This document shows positions 38,397 to 47,274 of a DNA stretch of 64,000 bases, in pieces. The DNA lies in the NCBI GenBank assembly GCA_001839685.1, contig MLAK01001204.1, positions 1 through 64,000 on the forward strand, read 5' to 3'. The position numbers and the translations under genes are program-made. Each line of letters opens with the position of its first letter. Within the stretch, counting starts at the first letter, position 1. Origin of the DNA: Tritrichomonas foetus. Its lineage: Eukaryota > Parabasalia > Tritrichomonadida > Tritrichomonadidae. The notes beneath the pieces were generated by a model, which saw only the letters and a list, made by a program, of their open reading frames with translations, had not been told where the DNA came from and searched no databases.

Positions 38397-39704
38397 TTAA
38401 TCTGGGATATCGTCAGGATATAAATCTTTTCTTGTAAGATTTTTGTCGATATTTTCGCATAATCGCTCAAATGAATATCTAACTTCAGAATATGCTTCAA
38501 GATGTAAATTCGATTCTTTGGGACAAAACATAATTGAATTCTGTATATTTTCACATGTTCGATCAAATTGATGAAGAACTGCTAATTTTGTTCCATAAAT
38601 TGAAATAGTGTGTGTATCTTCATCAATATCAGTAATAGAATCACAAGCTGTCAGCGATTGATAGATTCCACCAATTGGTGACAAAATCACATTAATGCCT
38701 TTAAGTAAATCAAAATAATACATATAATTAACAATTGCTTGATCATTAAAGCCGCGTGAATAATTAACGAATTGTGGAAGATCAAGAATAATCGAATAGA
38801 ATTTAAGAACAGGATAAATTCCACCAATTAAGAATCCATTATTAATAACATATCTGTCATCGAAATCAGATAAATATTCTAATTCATTTGTAAGCTTTAA
38901 AATTTTCGCTAGCCATTTTTCATTAATGGTACCACTTAAGAAAACTTGGTTTTCTAGAGTTAATATTAATGAATCAGAATAAACATCATCGGTGAAAGGG
39001 TCCATTTGAAAATAAGTATCTGTCATATCAACAATCATAACTCGATTTACTTTTGTTTGGACTTTTTTAAGAAAACCATAAAATAAAACCATTCGCATAG
39101 AATTTATTGATGTGATATATTTTTCACCAATTTCACCAAGATTTATCCAATTCACTCCACAATTTTGAAAAATGTTTTTCATGTACTCATTTAACTTGTT
39201 TTGACATTTATCATCAGTGAAAATCACAATTGTTGCTTTACAATTTGCACTTCTAAGAGTTCGTACAAAATTAAGACTTGATACAATTATTCCAAAAAGA
39301 CATGTTAAAACTAAGTCATGTTCATTACTTCTATATTTGTTTGTTTTTTGATGTGTCACACACAGTTGGCAATCATATATATTAACACTTTTCTCAAATA
39401 TGTCACTATAATTATTATTCAGCCATTGAACACTTCCAATATAATCGGCATAGTCTGAGATTGGAATTAGCACTATGGGCAAACGGGGAATGCCCAAAAA
39501 TGTCAAAGTGATGTCATGCTGACCAAAAAAATAAAGAAATAAGCGAAAAATTACAGTTAAGAATATTATTATATAAACTGGAAGATTTGAGTATTCTATT
39601 TGAGTTGATCTGATGGCCTTTCGAAGTTTTCGGGTAAATCTTTTATATTTTCGCTGATAAAGGAAATAAAAGCGCCGATTCCTTCGTTTTCGATATTTCC
39701 TCAT
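38397..39704 (-). CDS. Type II membrane glycosyltransferase-like protein
   Basis: 435 codons from an ATG at 39704. A very basic cytoplasmic tail of about 45 residues (RKYRKRRNRRF onward) is followed by one membrane helix (VYIIIFLTVIFRLFLYFF, about 44-62), the plan of Golgi type II enzymes. The lumenal domain has alternating strands and helices (ATIVIFTDDK), then RVMIVDMTDTYFQMDPF, resembling the D-x-D region of GT-A glycosyltransferases that read xxDxRDxxFQxDPF, and YVINNGFLIGGIYPVLKFY with FNDQAIVNYMYY, the usual acceptor-side motifs. Inference: sugar transfer in the Golgi for surface glycans. The sugar and linkage are unknown. Confidence 0.7.
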   Translation of the reverse strand: MRKYRKRRNRRFYFLYQRKYKRFTRKLRKAIRSTQIEYSNLPVYIIIFLTVIFRLFLYFFGQHDITLTFLGIPRLPIVLIPISDYADYIGSVQWLNNNYSDIFEKSVNIYDCQLCVTHQKTNKYRSNEHDLVLTCLFGIIVSSLNFVRTLRSANCKATIVIFTDDKCQNKLNEYMKNIFQNCGVNWINLGEIGEKYITSINSMRMVLFYGFLKKVQTKVNRVMIVDMTDTYFQMDPFTDDVYSDSLILTLENQVFLSGTINEKWLAKILKLTNELEYLSDFDDRYVINNGFLIGGIYPVLKFYSIILDLPQFVNYSRGFNDQAIVNYMYYFDLLKGINVILSPIGGIYQSLTACDSITDIDEDTHTISIYGTKLAVLHQFDRTCENIQNSIMFCPKESNLHLEAYSEVRYSFERLCENIDKNLTRKDLYPDDIPD

Positions 39705-39760
39705 TTGTTTCTATTTTTATTTGGCTGTTCATTCTCTATTTTTCATTATTTATTTGGTCT

Positions 39761-40000
39761 TCAATCTAGCCAAAAGTATGATTGATGAAACTTTTTCAAT
39801 GATTTGGACATTTTTTTTTGAATGATCCCATATTTTTTCTGATTTGGGAGATTCAATTTTGTAAGAATGAATTCAAGGAAATCAATTGATCGTTTTGACT
39901 CAACTTTGCAAATTATCATTTGGGCAGTTTCTGCAAGAAAATGATCATGTAGTACATGAAATTCTTTCTCTTCTAAATTCTTCTCTAATGTGTTCAACAT
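39761..40000 (-). CDS. Doubtful small protein or gene remnant
   Basis: 79 codons from an ATG at 40000, lying 56 bp upstream of the glycosyltransferase on the same strand. The middle (VLHDHFLAETAQMIICKVE, SIDFLEFILTKL) reads as amphipathic helix with protein-like composition, somewhat like the N-terminal helices of trichomonad ankyrin proteins. No family assigned. It could be a remnant of such a gene, or chance. Confidence 0.25.
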   Translation of the reverse strand: MLNTLEKNLEEKEFHVLHDHFLAETAQMIICKVESKRSIDFLEFILTKLNLPNQKKYGIIQKKMSKSLKKFHQSYFWLD

Positions 40001-40274
40001 ATAGTTGTGGACAACAATCGAATAGCAACTTAATTCAAAAATCAGATGTTTTGATTTAGTGAAATTAATTTTTTTTTACTTGATTATCTTTATTTAACAT
40101 ATCTAAATATTCCGAACTATTTCTTCTTGATAAATAAAGGACAAAGGCAAAAACTTTGATCAGGAGTTTATTTTGAATAAAATTTCTGAAAAAGTCGATA
40201 AAAATAAAAACAAGTCAAAAAGTTTTTATATTTTATATCGGGATAGAAAAAGTTACACCTAAGAATCAAAAAAT

Positions 40275-40281
40275 TCAATTC
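40275..40281 (+). promoter_or_regulatory. Initiator-like TCAATTC before the MFS gene
   Basis: TCAATTC ends directly at the ATG at 40282. It departs from the pyrimidine rule at position 4, so it is a weaker match than the others. Confidence 0.25.
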
Positions 40282-41757
40282 ATGGAACCAACAAAGGAAA
40301 ATCTCGAGATTCCACAAAATGGAACAAAATTCAAAATTCACAGAATGTTTATCATGATTTTCTCATTGTCATTGTATACAATGGTGTTTTTCCACAGAAA
40401 TTCACCTGCTGCCATGACAAATGATTTATTAGATTATTTTCATGTAACTAAATCTGACTTATCATTGATATCATCAATGTTTCTATGGTCATCTGCACTT
40501 GTTCAAATTATAGTTGCACCATTTACAGATATTTTTGAACCCTACTTACTTTATTCATTTTTTACGTCGGTTTCCATTGCTGGATGCTTGATGTGTGGTT
40601 TTGCTAAATCTTTTAAGTTATTTGTTGCTGGTAGATTTTTTATTGGCATTGGAATAGGTCCATCATATTTGGCAATCAGTAAATTCACACTTGGATGGTT
40701 TGATACTAATAAATATTTAGCTATATTAACAGGTATTACTCTTGGTGTTGGAGGTGTTGGAACATTTTTATGTTCTTTTCCATTAGTTTATTTAGAACAG
40801 CGAATTGGCTGGCGTTGGATTCATTATATTGCTGCTATTTTCAGTGGTGTAATTATTACCATTTTATTTTTCATCGGACGAGCGGATCCAACAAAGTATG
40901 GGTATTATCCAGTTTATGGCTCAAAAGTCTCAAAAGTTGATCCAAATACGACAATCTTGCATGTCTTAAAAACGGCAGGTAAAAATTTTTTGGAAGTAAT
41001 TAAAGTCGGCCAATTTTGGATAAATGTTTTCATAAACGTAACTTTGCCTGGTCTAATTATGTCTTTTCAGAGCTATTGGGCTGGATCTTGGCTTATGGAC
41101 GTAAAAGGCTATTCCACAACCAAAATGAGTAATGTTTGTATTGCTTTTACTGTTGGACAAATTATTCCACCAATTGTTGCTCCTTTCATATCCTCTAAGA
41201 TTGGACATAAGCGAATGGTGATGTCTATGATTGTTGTTTATTTACTTATGTGTATTGTTTTTGCAGCATTTAATGAGAAATTGCCACTGGGTGCTTTAGT
41301 TTTTCTATTATTTGTAAATACTACATCAATGTTTTCAATGTCCCCATCATTAACAACAATCGTGATTAATCTTGTAGATAATAGCGTTACAGCCACAGGA
41401 CTAGGAATTATTAATACTTTTGCGTTTGTTGGGTCAGCATTAGCTCAAATGCTGTCTGCAGAAATATTGAAACATGAGCCACAAGTTGTTGAAAACGTTT
41501 ATTCATGGCAATCTTATAATAATGCAATTTGGTATCCTTCTATTGCTTTCATGGTTATTTCTTTGATTGTTTATTCCTTTGCAATTGATCCAACAAAGCG
41601 GCCTAAGAAAGCTGATACAATTGTGATTGATGGAGAAGAACATCATGATGATAAAGTGATTCATGAGCATCATCACACTGAATTGAAATCTGAAGATGAC
41701 ACTGATAAAAGTTTATCTGATCAGACTGATGATGAAGCCCATATTAATGAAATATAG
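40282..41757 (+). CDS. Major facilitator superfamily transporter
   Basis: 491 codons from an ATG at 40282. About twelve hydrophobic helices lie between residues 22 and 435. The loop after helix 2 (DIFEPYLLYSFF) is a degenerate MFS motif A; helix 4 carries GRFFIGIGIGPSYLAISK and helix 5 GITLGVGGVGTFLC. The second half repeats the pattern (SSKIGHKRMVMS between helices 8 and 9). The pattern resembles sugar-phosphate/anion-cation type MFS carriers (glycerol-3-phosphate, hexuronate). The last 60 residues are cytoplasmic, acidic and His-rich (EEHHDDKVIHEHHH). Substrate cannot be told. The fold is certain; location is plasma membrane or an internal membrane. Confidence 0.9.
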   Translation: MEPTKENLEIPQNGTKFKIHRMFIMIFSLSLYTMVFFHRNSPAAMTNDLLDYFHVTKSDLSLISSMFLWSSALVQIIVAPFTDIFEPYLLYSFFTSVSIAGCLMCGFAKSFKLFVAGRFFIGIGIGPSYLAISKFTLGWFDTNKYLAILTGITLGVGGVGTFLCSFPLVYLEQRIGWRWIHYIAAIFSGVIITILFFIGRADPTKYGYYPVYGSKVSKVDPNTTILHVLKTAGKNFLEVIKVGQFWINVFINVTLPGLIMSFQSYWAGSWLMDVKGYSTTKMSNVCIAFTVGQIIPPIVAPFISSKIGHKRMVMSMIVVYLLMCIVFAAFNEKLPLGALVFLLFVNTTSMFSMSPSLTTIVINLVDNSVTATGLGIINTFAFVGSALAQMLSAEILKHEPQVVENVYSWQSYNNAIWYPSIAFMVISLIVYSFAIDPTKRPKKADTIVIDGEEHHDDKVIHEHHHTELKSEDDTDKSLSDQTDDEAHINEI

Positions 41758-41971
41758 TTCATTAAAATCAAATGTAAATTATAAGTATTCATGTTTTAAT
41801 CTGAACACAATAAAAATAAAATAATCGAAAACTTATACAATTTCGTTGAAGAATAAATCGAATTTAAAAAGAAATTTTAAGTTTATTAAGAAAACCTTAT
41901 CTATAAAGAAATGAAGATCTTAAAAAATATCTCTGAATAATAAATAAAACAAAATAAGATAAATTAGTTTT

Positions 41972-43369
41972 TTACGCATTCCATTTTGCTGAAATAATGG
42001 ATCCAGCTGGGAAAGTGAATTGGTATTTTCTTGATCCATCATCGACGACAAATTGAATATCATTTCCATTATCATTTTCTCCAACAAGAGCGAATGATCC
42101 ATCAGGATTTCGAAACACTGCTGTGTAAACATTTGATGGGCTTCCTTGTGTATTCCTTAATCTTTTAGCGCCAGGCTTAATAACTTTAGCAAGGTGGCCA
42201 ATAATATAATAATGGCTATTATATGCTAATTCTCTCCTGTTATTTTTATTGACATTAACTGCTCCAAAACAATTAGTACAACCACCAGGGCGATACGGTC
42301 CATGTTCATTATCAAGAAGGAAATTAAAAAGAATTACTGCTTTTGAATTTCTGTTGATTGTACTTAATGCAACTTCTCGCATACACCACATTAAATCTCC
42401 CCAAAAGCTATATCCCCAGTCACCAATAGACATTTCGGTGAAATAAATTCCTTTATCACTTCGACTATTGTGGATATGATCAAGAATGCTGGGATCACCT
42501 CCATATGCATGCCAAGCTGAACCATCAATATATTGAGATGCATCTCCATCATTATAGATGTTGAGTGGGAAATCTTTTTCTTCACTCTTATCATCAAAGT
42601 TGTAATTATGATCATATACAATTATTTTGGTATCAATACCATACTCTCTAAACCTTGGTCCTAGTTGTTGTTTGATAAAGTCACGCATTTCTCCCCAGCT
42701 CCAATACATTGAAGCACAATTTTGACCATTTAATGGTTCATTTTGAACAGATAGATAATCAACATGAAGTCCTTCATCTCTCATTTGTTCACAATATTTC
42801 ACTAAATACATTGCATAATTATAATAATGATTTGGATTTAATCTTCCACCATCATATCTAGGATGAGGGATCATACACCATGGATCATCAACTTTCATCC
42901 ATTTTGGTGCTGTCCATGGAGCTGCCATTATTTTCACATTAGGATTGATTGATTTAATTTGTTTAAGAATAGGAAGTAAAGCTGCACGATCGATTGGATG
43001 AATTCCGAAGTTTCCTAATCCTTCAACATCGCAATATGTATAAAAGTCAACAGAAAAATCTGAGCATCCAATTGAAACTCGAACAAAACTGCATCCCATT
43101 CCACTATTTGGATTGAAAGCTTTATTTAATAATTCGCTTCGTGCATCTTCTGGCATTTGAAGTAAGTTGTAGGCAGTTGATCCAGTAATAGCAAAACCAA
43201 AGCCTTCCATTGTTTGGTACTGTGTGTTTCTATCAATTGTCACAGTTGCTCCATTGCTTGTTCCATCATTGACTGAACTTTCCCTAAAAAGCTGTGATTG
43301 ATCACCTTTTGTAACATATATTTTCATTTCATTGCATACAATAAACGAGATAAAACAAAATAGCATCAT
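41972..43369 (-). CDS. Secreted GH30 glucosylceramidase-like glycosidase
   Basis: 465 codons from an ATG at 43369. Residues 1-13 form a short hydrophobic signal peptide (MMLFCFISFIVCN). The chain is a GH30 (beta/alpha)8 barrel plus side beta-domain: YQTMEGFGFAITGSTA near the start, MAAPWTAPKWMK (148-159), acid/base E211 in SVQNEPLNG and nucleophile E312 in YFTEMSIGDWGY. The last 90 residues complete the beta-sandwich. The family, which includes lysosomal glucocerebrosidase and bacterial GH30, cleaves beta-glucosides such as glucosylceramide. With a signal peptide and no anchor it should be secreted or lysosomal, able to attack host or bacterial glycolipids. It looks complete. Confidence 0.93.
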   Translation of the reverse strand: MMLFCFISFIVCNEMKIYVTKGDQSQLFRESSVNDGTSNGATVTIDRNTQYQTMEGFGFAITGSTAYNLLQMPEDARSELLNKAFNPNSGMGCSFVRVSIGCSDFSVDFYTYCDVEGLGNFGIHPIDRAALLPILKQIKSINPNVKIMAAPWTAPKWMKVDDPWCMIPHPRYDGGRLNPNHYYNYAMYLVKYCEQMRDEGLHVDYLSVQNEPLNGQNCASMYWSWGEMRDFIKQQLGPRFREYGIDTKIIVYDHNYNFDDKSEEKDFPLNIYNDGDASQYIDGSAWHAYGGDPSILDHIHNSRSDKGIYFTEMSIGDWGYSFWGDLMWCMREVALSTINRNSKAVILFNFLLDNEHGPYRPGGCTNCFGAVNVNKNNRRELAYNSHYYIIGHLAKVIKPGAKRLRNTQGSPSNVYTAVFRNPDGSFALVGENDNGNDIQFVVDDGSRKYQFTFPAGSIISAKWNA

Positions 43370-43974
43370 TAATATTAATGAAATGAATCATCATGATTTC
43401 ATTTGCCATCCAAATTGACGCATGAAGATGTTCATTTCACGTTAATTGAATCATTTTGACAGCAGAATGACAACTTACATATTCAAATAATTTAATCAAT
43501 ACTTACTTTGAAAAAGTTAATACATTTCATCATTGTATGGATTTCGCAATAATTACTAAAATTGAATACTACTCCATACAAATGGGAACGTATCTAACAA
43601 CTGTAATTAGGAAAATAAATGAATATCATCAGAAACAACACAAGGAATTACAAAACTGGTAAATAATGCAAAATATAGTGTTTGAAGAGCAACGGGCCCC
43701 ATTCTACACATTCTAATTAGATTTTTATATATATTTCTTTAAATCTGAATATCACTTTCGTGAATGACTTCTCGATAATGTTCAAATTTAAGTTGATAAT
43801 CATCATCGAGAAACAATGATTATTATATTAGGTTTCACTCAATATTTGTTCGACCATTTAAATTCAGTAATTTTTTGATAATTCAAAACGATCCTCATTC
43901 TTCGGGTTTTTTATCGGATCGATTTCCACTTTTTAAGGGGCATCTCATTATCTTGCAATCAAAAAGTTGTCATA
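43370..43974. other. Intergenic promoter region between divergent genes
   Basis: Bidirectional spacer. TCATTTC (43380-43386, minus strand) serves GH30. No gene seen. Confidence 0.5.
43380..43386 (-). promoter_or_regulatory. Initiator-like TCATTTC before the GH30 gene
   Basis: On the minus strand TCATTTC starts 17 bp upstream of the ATG at 43369, within the usual distance of trichomonad initiators. Confidence 0.45.
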
Positions 43975-46251
43975 ATGGAAGGGGTTGAATGGGTGAAATC
44001 ACAGTTCAGTGTGATTATTCCAACAAACCGAACCCTTCCTGAGCCACTCTCACTTGATGAAATATGGAGAAACATTTTTCCACCTCTGTTGATTTTAAAA
44101 AATATTGAATCAGAAAAAAAGAAATATTATCAAGCTCTGCATCGATCAATATTGGAAATGTTTCCAACAAAGAAATTGAATTCATCAGCAAAAAATTTTA
44201 AAGAGTTGATGAATAACGTTTTTATTGTGCGGGACGATTTTCGCCCAAAAGATCCTGATTTAATCATTAAATTTCTTGACTCATTAAGGCCCACACATAA
44301 TCCAAGACTTACAAGCGATTTTACTTTTATAATGTGGGATTTTCCATCACATCTCTCAAACACAACAATGAGAATAAATAAAAGCTGTAGACGTCATAGG
44401 CATAGAAAAAGTAAACGTAGAAGTCATGAAATGAATTCAACAATGAACAATAATCAAGAACACATCAAATCCCATAAAATTAATAGTGAAGTGAAAAAGG
44501 ATCAAAATGAAAGCACAAAAGTGGCAAATTTATCAGATCATTTAGAAAAGTCATCACAAGAAAGAAAATCGCTTTTAGTAATTTCTTTGTCATTAAAAGG
44601 TGGAATTCGCCCAATAATTAGAGAAAACACTGTCAGTACTATTAAAAATCATACAAATTCCAAAGAAGATGCAATTTTAAGTGTAACTCAGGATAATTCT
44701 ATTGCTTGTGATAAAACGTTACTAAATAATCCTGTTAATACACAAACTAGCAACCAACAGAAAGATAATAATTCTCAGCAACATCCTAATGAAAATAATC
44801 AAGTAGATAATCAACTAAATAACCAATCAAATACTTCTAAAACCAAAGAGATAAATCCTTTTACTTTTTTTACTGAAACAGTTGATTATAATTTGTTTTT
44901 AAATATCCTTTATAAACTCAATTTAACAAACCATGAAATTTGGAAATCTATAATGCAAACTAATGGAAATGTTGATCGATTTCTAGACGTTTATCTTCCA
45001 TTTTTATCATCTAAATGGAATTTCCATTTAGAAAGTGAAAGCTTTTTCATTCTTTATGAAATCATCACTGATTTGATTATTCAATATTATTCAATCATCA
45101 GCAGATTAAATACTGCGCTTGATGCAATCAGAAATATATCGATTCACATTATGGGAAATAAGCACAGTATTTCCTTGAAATTACACGTTTTTCGAAACTA
45201 TGGAAGATTTCTAAATTTTCTGAAAAACAATGTTTCCGCAGCTTATTTTTCTTCGGTTTTTGATGCTTTTGTTACTGAATGCCAAAAAAATAGGCCATTA
45301 AGATTGCTAACTCTGAAGTTCATTTATAATACATTCAAACCACATGGAATTTCTTATCTAATCAAACATTTTCGAAATCTTTTAGCTTCTACTCGCCACC
45401 ACATTGATCACAACCTTTTTTTCTATATTTTTCAAGTGTTTATCGAACAAACACAAATGCATCAAAGTGATCAATTTGGAGATAAATTGAAGAAGGATAT
45501 AAAACATCATAATAACAATAAAGGTCATTTAAATCAAAAAGAGCCTTTAATAAATTTCATTAAGCTATGTTTATCGACAGCCGTTAAAGATAAGATTCTA
45601 ACCCAAACAATTTGTATAATTGTTTCAGTTTTATTGGAAAAAGTACAAATTTATAATTCAGATTTATCATTTATCACAAATTTCTCAAAAAAAGTAACTT
45701 ATTTTATCTTTCGTTGCTTATTTAGAAGAAAATACAGGAGAAAAATTGTTTCATTATTGGATCTTTTGTCTGCTATATATCCAAAATTGCCAGAATCGGT
45801 CCAAATCAACATTTCCAATGATGCTGCCATTCTTTATAATACTCAAATCCTTCCTTTTACAGCTGTTTCTGCACTCAGGCCTTCTGTAAAGTGTGACTCT
45901 AATGTTTTTAGTGAATTTAGAAGAAAAGATGAGCGAGAACCTTTTTCCAAATACATTTTATATAATAACAACATTTTTTCTCCACAATCAGCTTCATTTA
46001 TAAATGCTGATATTCAAATTAATATTAATATTAGTAAAAAATATAACATTGGGAATCATTTCAGACAAACTATTTATACATCTCAGAAAAGTCGAAATCT
46101 ATCAGTCAAAAAAGTTGTCAGAAATGGGTCGAGATCGCCAAGAACTATAATTGGGCAAGAAACCCCTAAAAAACCTATTACACCGCTTATCAACTCAAGA
46201 CAGCATCGTTTAAAAACAGCAATAAACTCAAGAAGACACCAGTACAGATAA
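43975..46251 (+). CDS. Unknown protein with Asn-rich central linker
   Basis: 758 codons from an ATG at 43975. I do not recognise a domain. Residues 1-130 look globular and helical. About 135-160 is a very basic patch (RRHRHRKSKRRSH) that could bind nucleic acid or act as a nuclear signal. About 165-300 is low complexity rich in Asn, Gln, Ser and Lys. Residues 300-610 are long helices, possibly HEAT/ARM-like repeat (LFLNILYKLNL, LKFIYNTFKPHGISYLIKHF). The tail is basic and Ser/Arg-rich with two near-identical SRQHRLKTAINS / SRRHQYR ends. Neighbours give no clue. Confidence 0.75.
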   Translation: MEGVEWVKSQFSVIIPTNRTLPEPLSLDEIWRNIFPPLLILKNIESEKKKYYQALHRSILEMFPTKKLNSSAKNFKELMNNVFIVRDDFRPKDPDLIIKFLDSLRPTHNPRLTSDFTFIMWDFPSHLSNTTMRINKSCRRHRHRKSKRRSHEMNSTMNNNQEHIKSHKINSEVKKDQNESTKVANLSDHLEKSSQERKSLLVISLSLKGGIRPIIRENTVSTIKNHTNSKEDAILSVTQDNSIACDKTLLNNPVNTQTSNQQKDNNSQQHPNENNQVDNQLNNQSNTSKTKEINPFTFFTETVDYNLFLNILYKLNLTNHEIWKSIMQTNGNVDRFLDVYLPFLSSKWNFHLESESFFILYEIITDLIIQYYSIISRLNTALDAIRNISIHIMGNKHSISLKLHVFRNYGRFLNFLKNNVSAAYFSSVFDAFVTECQKNRPLRLLTLKFIYNTFKPHGISYLIKHFRNLLASTRHHIDHNLFFYIFQVFIEQTQMHQSDQFGDKLKKDIKHHNNNKGHLNQKEPLINFIKLCLSTAVKDKILTQTICIIVSVLLEKVQIYNSDLSFITNFSKKVTYFIFRCLFRRKYRRKIVSLLDLLSAIYPKLPESVQINISNDAAILYNTQILPFTAVSALRPSVKCDSNVFSEFRRKDEREPFSKYILYNNNIFSPQSASFINADIQININISKKYNIGNHFRQTIYTSQKSRNLSVKKVVRNGSRSPRTIIGQETPKKPITPLINSRQHRLKTAINSRRHQYR

Positions 46252-46695
46252 ATCAAGTGATAATCATAGAAAGAAAAAATGCATTTTTTGAGCACATACA
46301 GGTGTATTTTTTTCAGGTGCTCCATATTTTTTATTTTGTTTTTGTTAGTTTATGAATAAAAATAGATATTTATAAAATTATATCTTTTACTATTCATCTT
46401 TCACTTTATTTTAGTTCACAACCACAATGAAATTAGAATGATTTGCTTCATATTATTCCTATGTAATGGGGAAAATAATTTGATTTAGTTTTTTTCGATT
46501 ATGGGTATTTCTGGTGAATGAATTATGTTAAAATGTTACATAATATTAATCTAGTTTGTTAAATTCCTTGATTGATGAACATTCAACTGGCCATTTATTG
46601 TATCAAAAAGTTTACTAAATCAATTATGTCGACCGTTTATTCATCGATCAATCAACATTGAAAAAAGCACCAACCAAAAAGAATCTTAAAGAAAG
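46252..46695. other. Intergenic, no gene seen
   Basis: AT-rich spacer between two plus-strand genes; it should hold the Rab promoter. Nothing else recognised. Confidence 0.5.
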
Positions 46696-47274
46696 ATGAA
46701 TGATCGTCATGCCCAAAGACCAGCAAAGGTGATAATGCTCGGAGACAGTTCGGTTGGCAAGACCAGTATTGTCCTCCAGTTTTACAAATCAGAATTCGAA
46801 TCGACTAGCGAACCAACTGTCGGCGCCGCCTATGTGACCAAAGTGATGAAGACTTCAAATGGTGAATTACCTCTCCACATTTGGGACACAGCTGGCCAAG
46901 AACGCTTCAAAAGTGTCATTCCAATGTATATGCGCGGATGCTCAGCCATCGTTCTCGTAAGTAGCACCGATTCAATAGACTCGATTAAAGCGCTCAACGA
47001 CTGGATGAAAATCGTCAGAGATACAGTTGAAGATATCGAGAATATTTATCTCGTTCTTAACAAAATCGATAAAGAGCCAACATACGACATTTCCATTGCA
47101 GAAGCCTGGGCCAAAGAAAGGAACTACAAATTCTTTCAAACATCAGCCAAAGAGAAACAAAATATTGACGAGCTTTTCCAAACAATTGCCGAAGATATTT
47201 CTAGTTCACAGCTTATCGTTGCAACACCGGTTACAGAGCCTGAACTCAGCAAGGAAAAGAAAGCATGCTGCTGA
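46696..47274 (+). CDS. Rab-family small GTPase
   Basis: 192 codons from an ATG at 46696. G1 is GDSSVGKTS (17-25), switch I threonine T41 in EPTVGAAY, G3 WDTAGQERF (63-71), G4 NKID (122-125), G5 TSAK (149-152), and the end KKACC gives the two cysteines for geranylgeranylation. All Rab motifs and the catalytic Gln (Q68) are present. Switch and P-loop regions are closest in feel to the Rab5/21/22 group, though the subgroup is uncertain. Role: membrane-bound switch in endocytic or secretory traffic. Codons are C-rich compared with most neighbours, which suggests high expression. Confidence 0.95.
   Translation: MNDRHAQRPAKVIMLGDSSVGKTSIVLQFYKSEFESTSEPTVGAAYVTKVMKTSNGELPLHIWDTAGQERFKSVIPMYMRGCSAIVLVSSTDSIDSIKALNDWMKIVRDTVEDIENIYLVLNKIDKEPTYDISIAEAWAKERNYKFFQTSAKEKQNIDELFQTIAEDISSSQLIVATPVTEPELSKEKKACC

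Larger units (their letters stand above)
39705..40281. other. Intergenic with weak short frame
   Basis: Spacer between the divergent glycosyltransferase and MFS genes. It contains the short minus-strand frame 39761-40000, listed separately. Otherwise AT-rich. Confidence 0.45.

Noticed and set aside
41972..43369. Bacterial lateral transfer of the GH30 gene
   Set aside because: Base and codon use look like the neighbours and eukaryotic GH30 enzymes exist, so sequence alone does not support a transfer claim.
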